A stretch of DNA of 64,000 nt from JASSUD01 sp031963405. GTDB lineage: Bacteria > Pseudomonadota > Gammaproteobacteria > Burkholderiales > Burkholderiaceae. The position numbers and the translations under genes were made by a program. The stretch is from contig JASSUJ010000001.1 of NCBI GenBank assembly GCA_031963405.1, positions 1,116,001 to 1,180,000 on the forward strand, in the 5' to 3' direction. Numbering within the stretch: position 1 is the stretch's first letter; every line of letters begins with the position of its first letter. Of the stretch, positions 59,874 through 64,000 are shown piece by piece. The notes under the pieces are model-generated. The model searched no databases, was not told where the DNA came from, and saw only the letters and a list, made by a program, of their open reading frames with translations.

Positions 59874-59889
59874 AATTAACTAAGCAGCA

Positions 59890-60246
59890 TTATTTTTCTG
59901 CTGCTGCACTCGCTTGAGAGGGTGTAGGGGTAGCTGCAGCAGATGTAGCAGGCGCTGCTGTTGACGTCGCGGTTGCATCGACGCTTAATCCTTCTTGTTG
60001 AAGTTTTTCAACGGATTTCGTGCTAATGCCTTTGATGCGTGAAGCTAAATCAGCGGCGTCTTTATACAAGCCGTTTTTATCACGCTCGTCGACAATCGCT
60101 TTAGCTCTTGCCGGTCCAATTCCTTTCACGCTCTGCAGCACCGCTTCATTAGCCGTATTGACGTTGACCGCAGCATAAGCGCCATTCACAAAGACCGCAA
60201 AAGTAACCAAAAATGTAGAGAGCGTGAACAGTAGTTTTTTAAGCAT
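59890..60246 (-). CDS. ComEA-like helix-hairpin-helix DNA-binding protein
   Basis: This small secreted protein of 118 residues has an N-terminal signal peptide (LLFTLSTFLVTFAVFVNGAYA) and a ComEA-type HhH domain with VNVNTANEAVLQSVKGIGPA and RAKAIVDERDKNGLYKDAADL in sequence. An Ala/Thr/Pro-rich C-terminal tail follows (APATSAAATPTPSQASAAAEK, part). In competence systems ComEA binds incoming DNA in the periplasm. No other competence gene is in the window. GGAGAT precedes the start. Confidence 0.9.
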   Translation of the reverse strand: MLKKLLFTLSTFLVTFAVFVNGAYAAVNVNTANEAVLQSVKGIGPARAKAIVDERDKNGLYKDAADLASRIKGISTKSVEKLQQEGLSVDATATSTAAPATSAAATPTPSQASAAAEK

Positions 60247-60339
60247 GGCTTATCTCCAATAGAGCAAAGGGATCCCACCTAGGCATTTGCATATTTTGCA
60301 TATAGACCTTGGCACTTAAGAAGCTGTTTCAAGTCACCA

Positions 60340-60370
60340 CAAAAAAACGCCCGATAACACCAGGGCGCTC
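60340..60370 (-). terminator. Intrinsic terminator downstream of hldD
   Basis: On the minus strand GCGCCCTGGTGTTATCGGGCG is followed by TTTTTTT. The stem is GCGCCC / GGGCG. It lies about 155 bases after the hldD stop and would end the ugd-hldA-hldD transcript. The spacer 60247-60524 otherwise contains no gene. Confidence 0.65.
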
Positions 60371-60524
60371 CCTTGTCTTCATCATGCACACAGTTTTAAT
60401 TACTGAGTATCACCTCTTCGACAGGCCGTTTTAAGGGCTGCCGAAGAAGCTTTTTACACGTGTGCAGGATGTTGAAACGCTTCTAGAGATTGCAGTATAG
60501 GAAGAGTCAGCAGAGGCTTAATAG

Positions 60525-61520
60525 CTAGCCGATTAGCCAATTTACGTAACGCTTCACCCCTTCTTCAACACTTAAAAAAGGAGCCTGATAACCAGCTTGG
60601 CGCAAGCGTGTTAAATCAGCTTGGGTAAAGCATTGATATTTGCCGCGTAGTGCATCGGGGAAGGGAATATATTTAAGCAGGCCATCTGCCACCATAGCTT
60701 CGAGCGATAGCGGTGCTTCGCCCTTAGCAGCACGCAGGGTATTAATGACGGTGCTAGCGATGTCATTAAATGGCTGGGCACGACCCGTACCTACATTAAA
60801 GATGCCTGATTGCTGCGGATGGTCAAAAAAGTGCAAATTCACCTTAACTATGTCTTCCACTGAAACAAAGTCACGCAATTGCTGACCAGCAGCATAGCCG
60901 TTGTAAGCGTCAAACAGCTTAACGTGGCCATGTTCACGAAATTGGTTGAAATTATGCCAAGCAACTGATGCCATACGCCCTTTATGCGATTCACGTGAGC
61001 CGTAAACATTGAAATAGCGAAATCCGACTACCTGGCTGGCTGCTTGAGTGTTTGTGTAAACGAGACGACGTACCACTTGATCAAAAAGAAACTTTGAATA
61101 GCCATATACATTGAGCGGCCGCTCTGCAGCCCGTTCCTCAGTAAAGACCTCAGAGCCCCCGTAAATGGCGGCTGATGATGCGTATAAGAAAGGTATGCGC
61201 TTATCTAAACAAACTTTTAGCAAGGCGCTGCTATAACGGAAATTGTTATCCATCATATAGCGGCCATCCATTTGCATCGTGTCTGAGCAAGCGCCTTGAT
61301 GAAAAACGGCTTTAACGCCTCCCCACTGCCCAGCTGCGAAGCGCTCTACAAATTCTGTCTTATCCAGATAATCATCGATCTCACAATCGACGAGGTTGGC
61401 GAATTTGTCACTTTTCGTCAAATTATCGACAGCGATAATGCGTGTCTCGCCGCGTTGGTTCAATGCCTTAATCAAATTACTGCCGATAAAGCCCGCGGCG
61501 CCTGTCACAATAATCGTCAT
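60525..61520 (-). CDS. hldD: ADP-L-glycero-D-manno-heptose-6-epimerase HldD
   Basis: HldD is the last enzyme of ADP-heptose synthesis for the LPS inner core. ATG 61520 (AAGGAATAGATTA before it) gives 331 residues; the frame to 61553 is not needed. The SDR motifs are GAAGFIGSNL and the YxxxK in YGYSKFLFD. Further typical sequence is KAVFHQGACSDTM and FRYFNVYGSRESHKGRMAS. With hldA upstream, it suggests heptose-containing LPS. Confidence 0.95.
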   Translation of the reverse strand: MTIIVTGAAGFIGSNLIKALNQRGETRIIAVDNLTKSDKFANLVDCEIDDYLDKTEFVERFAAGQWGGVKAVFHQGACSDTMQMDGRYMMDNNFRYSSALLKVCLDKRIPFLYASSAAIYGGSEVFTEERAAERPLNVYGYSKFLFDQVVRRLVYTNTQAASQVVGFRYFNVYGSRESHKGRMASVAWHNFNQFREHGHVKLFDAYNGYAAGQQLRDFVSVEDIVKVNLHFFDHPQQSGIFNVGTGRAQPFNDIASTVINTLRAAKGEAPLSLEAMVADGLLKYIPFPDALRGKYQCFTQADLTRLRQAGYQAPFLSVEEGVKRYVNWLIG

Positions 61521-61561
61521 TAATCTATTCCTTTGTTGTAATTTTCTAGCCAACGCTTGTT

Positions 61562-61730
61562 AGAGCCTGTTCACAAATTGTCTAAAAGGCTGTCAGTCGG
61601 GGAAGGCCCTTAGTTGAGTAAACCTTGCAGGAACCGGAGTGTACGTGGGTGTACATGAGGATTCCGAGCACCGCCCAGGATTTGAAAAAACGCGAATCAC
61701 AGCCTTTTAGGCAATTTGGAGACAGGTTCT
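61562..61730. repeat. Family D palindrome between hldA and hldD, complete
   Basis: AGAGCCTGTTCACAAATTG is mirrored by CAATTTGGAGACAGGTTCT, with TAAAAGGCTGT / ACAGCCTTTTA and a GTGTACGTGGGTGTACATGAGG centre. The hldA-hldD gap (61521-61996) holds this and the next element only. Confidence 0.75.
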
Positions 61731-61731
61731 T

Positions 61732-61885
61732 AGAGCCTGTTCACGATCTCCCTAAAAGGTCGTCAGCATAGATGCTAAAACAGCAGGGCCGCATTTGGTT
61801 AAAACTAGGCAGAAACCTTCGTTTCCATAGACCTACATGAGGATTTCGAACACCACCCAGGATTTCGCAAAATCTATAGGCTAAT
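61732..61885. repeat. Family D element lacking its right end
   Basis: AGAGCCTGTTCACGATCTCC with TAAAAGGTCGTCAGC, then GACCTACATGAGGATTTCGAAC and CACCACCCAGG. After CAAAATCTATAGG it diverges. It starts one base after the preceding copy ends. Confidence 0.6.
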
Positions 61886-61996
61886 CAGCCAAGGAAGCCC
61901 TAAGCACACATTTTTCTGTATATACATAAAGCTTCTCGCTGCCTAGCAATCATGCAGAAAAGCATGGCTGAAAAACGTTGAACAAGCGCATAAAAT

Positions 61997-63019
61997 TTAT
62001 GCGCTGGGGAAAAGTTCATCATATTCAACAGCCGCCACGCCTAATTTGCCAATCACAATGCCAGCAGCGCGATTAGCGTGCGTGACTGCCTCAAGCAACG
62101 GCACGCCCGCCCCCAACAAAGCAGCCAGTGTTGCGATCACTGTATCGCCTGCACCTGATACATCATAAATTTCGCGCACGCAGGCTGGCACCTGCTCGAC
62201 GCCGTGCTCAGAGTACAGTGACATCCCTTCTTCAGAGCGAGTCAACAATAAGGCGTCAATTTCAAGATCAGCACGCAGCCGAGTAATGCGCGCTGTTAGA
62301 TCATCTTCTGATTGCCAGGCGCCAATTACCTGACGTAATTCAGCGCGATTCGGCGTGATCAGCGTAGCGCCCCGATATTGCTCCCAGTTATCGCCTTTAG
62401 GATCAACCAATATTTGTTTGCCAGCTGCGCGTGCCGCCGTGATCATGGTCGGGATATGCGTGAGCCCCCCTTTCGCATAGTCGGACAGCAGCACCACATC
62501 CTGCGTGGGCAATAGCCTTTTAAAACGGGCCAGTCCGGCCAACAGCACTTCATGATCTGGCGTATTTTCAAAATCAATACGCAGTAGCTGTTGCTGAAAT
62601 GAGATAACGCGCAATTTGATTGTCGTCGCTAACGTAGCGTCATGTTCCGGATACGCGTGCACACGACTTTCACTGAGCAGTTCGATCACGCGCTGCCCTG
62701 GTTCATCTTCACCCACCACGCACACTAAGCTCGTTTGCGCACCTAGCTTAGCAACATTGAGCGCGACATTCGCAGCGCCCCCTAAGCATTCTTCCTGGCG
62801 CTTCACATGCACCACCGGCACTGGCGCTTCCGGTGAGATGCGACTTACATCGCCAAACCAGTAGCGGTCAAGCATCACATCGCCCACCACCAATACCTTT
62901 ACGCCACCCAGTCGCGCACGTGAAATTGGCGCAACATCAGGCGCCGTGAGAGGTGAGCCGGCAGGCTTGCTGGAAGTGGGACTGGCGGCCTTGGTATTAC
63001 GTGCTGGCAGCTTTGACAT
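61997..63019 (-). CDS. hldA: D-glycero-beta-D-manno-heptose-7-phosphate kinase HldA (RfaE domain I)
   Basis: This 340-residue PfkB-type sugar kinase has VVGDVMLDRYWFGDVSRISPEAPVPVV in overlapping runs, ECLGGAANVALNVAKLGA, and the catalytic DVSGAGDTVIATLAALLGAG. There is no fused nucleotidyltransferase domain, so it is the HldA form as in Burkholderia, where HldC is separate. The N-terminal 35 residues are low-complexity and the exact start is uncertain. It overlaps the end of ugd by 23 bases. Confidence 0.92.
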   Translation of the reverse strand: MSKLPARNTKAASPTSSKPAGSPLTAPDVAPISRARLGGVKVLVVGDVMLDRYWFGDVSRISPEAPVPVVHVKRQEECLGGAANVALNVAKLGAQTSLVCVVGEDEPGQRVIELLSESRVHAYPEHDATLATTIKLRVISFQQQLLRIDFENTPDHEVLLAGLARFKRLLPTQDVVLLSDYAKGGLTHIPTMITAARAAGKQILVDPKGDNWEQYRGATLITPNRAELRQVIGAWQSEDDLTARITRLRADLEIDALLLTRSEEGMSLYSEHGVEQVPACVREIYDVSGAGDTVIATLAALLGAGVPLLEAVTHANRAAGIVIGKLGVAAVEYDELFPSA

Positions 63020-64000
63020 ACGGGCGTCCTATCGAGTGGTATTCAATTCCAAGTTCACTCATTGCAGCAGGCGTGTATAAGTTGCGGCCATCAAAAATTA
63101 ACGGTGTCTTTAACCGCTTACGCAAGGAGTCAAAATCTGGGCTTTTAAAAGCCTTCCATTCAGTCATGATGATGAGCGCATCTGCGCCATCCAGCGCTTG
63201 CATTTGATCCGAGCTAAATTTAATTCGATCGCACGCCTCAGGCATTTGTTTAAGGTCAGACTCGAAGATGCGTTTTGCCTCATTAAGCGCTACTGGGTCA
63301 TAGGCAGCAACTGTTGCACCGCGTGCCAGCAAAGCTGCAATTAAGGTACGGCTTGGAGCTTCACGCATGTCATCTGTGTTAGGTTTGAAAGCCAGCCCCC
63401 AGACAGCGAATTTATACCCAGAAAGATCAGCGCCAAAACGATACGTAATTTTTTCCACCAGCACCTGTTTTTGCATTTTGTTCACGGTTTCCACGGCATG
63501 CAAAACATGTAAGTGTTGGCTATGCTCGGCGGCAGTACGCATTAAGGCACGAATATCTTTTGGAAAGCATGAGCCGCCATAGCCACAGCCGGCATACAGG
63601 AAGTCGTAGCCGATACGGCTATCAGAGCCGATTCCTAAGCGCACTGCTTCAATATCAGCGCCTGCCCTTGCGGCCAGATTAGCAAATTCATTCATCAGTG
63701 AAATACGCGTGGCCAACATCGCATTGGCTGCGTATTTGGTGAATTCAGCAGAAGGCACATCCATATGCAGCATGCGGTCGTGATTGCGATTAAACGGCGC
63801 ATAGAGGCGCGTCATCAGCTTGCGTGCTTGAATGCCGGACTGATCATCATCACAGCCAAGCACAATACGATCTGGCCGCATGAAATCATCAATCGCGACC
63901 CCCTCTTTGAGGAATTCTGGATTCGAGACCACTGAAAACGAGTGAGTCAAAGAGCGTGCCTTAAGCTCAGCCATAATCACACTGTGTACACGGCGCGCAG
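62997..64000 (-). CDS. ugd: UDP-glucose 6-dehydrogenase, 5' end outside the window
   Basis: Ugd oxidises UDP-glucose to UDP-glucuronate for surface polysaccharide or lipid A modification. The frame runs open to the window edge, so the N-terminal NAD-binding half is missing here. Visible are SVVSNPEFLKEGVAIDDFMRP, EFTKYAANAMLATRISLMNE (split), the catalytic cysteine in YGGSCFPKDIRAL, and the C-terminal WGLAFKPNTDDMREAPS with GADALIIMTEWKAF. It ends SIGRPYVKAAST. Confidence 0.95.
   Translation of the reverse strand, partial: ARRVHSVIMAELKARSLTHSFSVVSNPEFLKEGVAIDDFMRPDRIVLGCDDDQSGIQARKLMTRLYAPFNRNHDRMLHMDVPSAEFTKYAANAMLATRISLMNEFANLAARAGADIEAVRLGIGSDSRIGYDFLYAGCGYGGSCFPKDIRALMRTAAEHSQHLHVLHAVETVNKMQKQVLVEKITYRFGADLSGYKFAVWGLAFKPNTDDMREAPSRTLIAALLARGATVAAYDPVALNEAKRIFESDLKQMPEACDRIKFSSDQMQALDGADALIIMTEWKAFKSPDFDSLRKRLKTPLIFDGRNLYTPAAMSELGIEYHSIGRPYVKAAST

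Noticed and set aside
1..64000. CRISPR array
   Set aside because: Repeats are dispersed palindromes of about 100-180 bases in separate spacers; there are no regularly spaced short direct repeats and no cas genes.
1..64000. tRNA or rRNA genes
   Set aside because: No cloverleaf with T-loop consensus and no rRNA segment was recognised; the spacers are explained by repeats.

Overview
The window looks like a chromosomal segment of a Burkholderiaceae-type betaproteobacterium. Three housekeeping clusters support this: rpsP-rimM-trmD-rplS, with the N-terminally extended RimM I recall from Burkholderia; ugd-hldA-hldD; and metNIQ next to etfBA. Base composition is far less GC-rich than free-living Burkholderia. 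Spacers are long and filled with dispersed palindromic repeats, and there are several large low-GC orphan genes. Together with a type III secretion island this suggests a host-associated, genome-reducing relative, such as the fungal endosymbionts of the Mycoavidus/Glomeribacter group. That placement is inference; no rRNA or tRNA gene was seen.

Layout. 1-4000: rodA, then the queuosine precursor genes queD, queE and queC. 4060-36338: a complete type III secretion island of the SPI-2 (Ssa/Esc) type. It begins with an SsrA-like hybrid sensor kinase. Next comes a translocon block (SseA-, SseB-, SscA-, SseC-, SseD- and SseE-like), then sctD, an ssaE-like gene, an ssaB-like gene, the secretin sctC, and a second sctD copy fused to a lytic transglycosylase. 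A decayed IS5-type transposase and a 646-residue effector candidate with an internal duplication follow. An SsrB-like regulator is divergent from the needle and export block sctF-G-I-J-K-L-W, ssaM-like, a chaperone-like gene, and sctV-N-O-P-Q-R-S-T-U. 36847-41533: a DMT transporter, a Ste24-type protease, rsgA and a CobD/CbiB-family membrane protein. 42349-44611: rplS-trmD-rimM-rpsP on the minus strand. 45335-49341: dadA, etfA, etfB and metQ. 49892-51538: an orphan low-GC gene on the opposite strand, splitting metQ from metIN (51771-53454). 54155-58165: a 1336-residue NACHT-type P-loop, pentapeptide-repeat and WD40 protein. 58390-64000: mltB, comEA, hldD, hldA and the 3' part of ugd.

How the parts fit. 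The sensor kinase and the NarL-type regulator at the two ends of the first half of the island form a plausible SsrAB-like phosphorelay controlling the secretion genes between and after them. The two orphan proteins (18977-20917 and 49892-51538) are the best effector candidates. The NACHT-WD40 protein could be a defence STAND ATPase or a host-directed protein. The most unusual single object is the SctD-lytic transglycosylase fusion at 16692-18335.

Repeats. At least two dozen palindromic elements, with ends resembling AGAACCTGTTY, AGACCTCTTTC or GGAAGCGCTGAATAAA, fill most spacers. Several lie inside the T3SS operon, and one supplies the last seven codons of queC. Start codons were revised wherever a Shine-Dalgarno sequence or the family N-terminus favoured an internal start; each entry says so. 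All functional calls rest on reading motifs and gene order by eye, without database searches.
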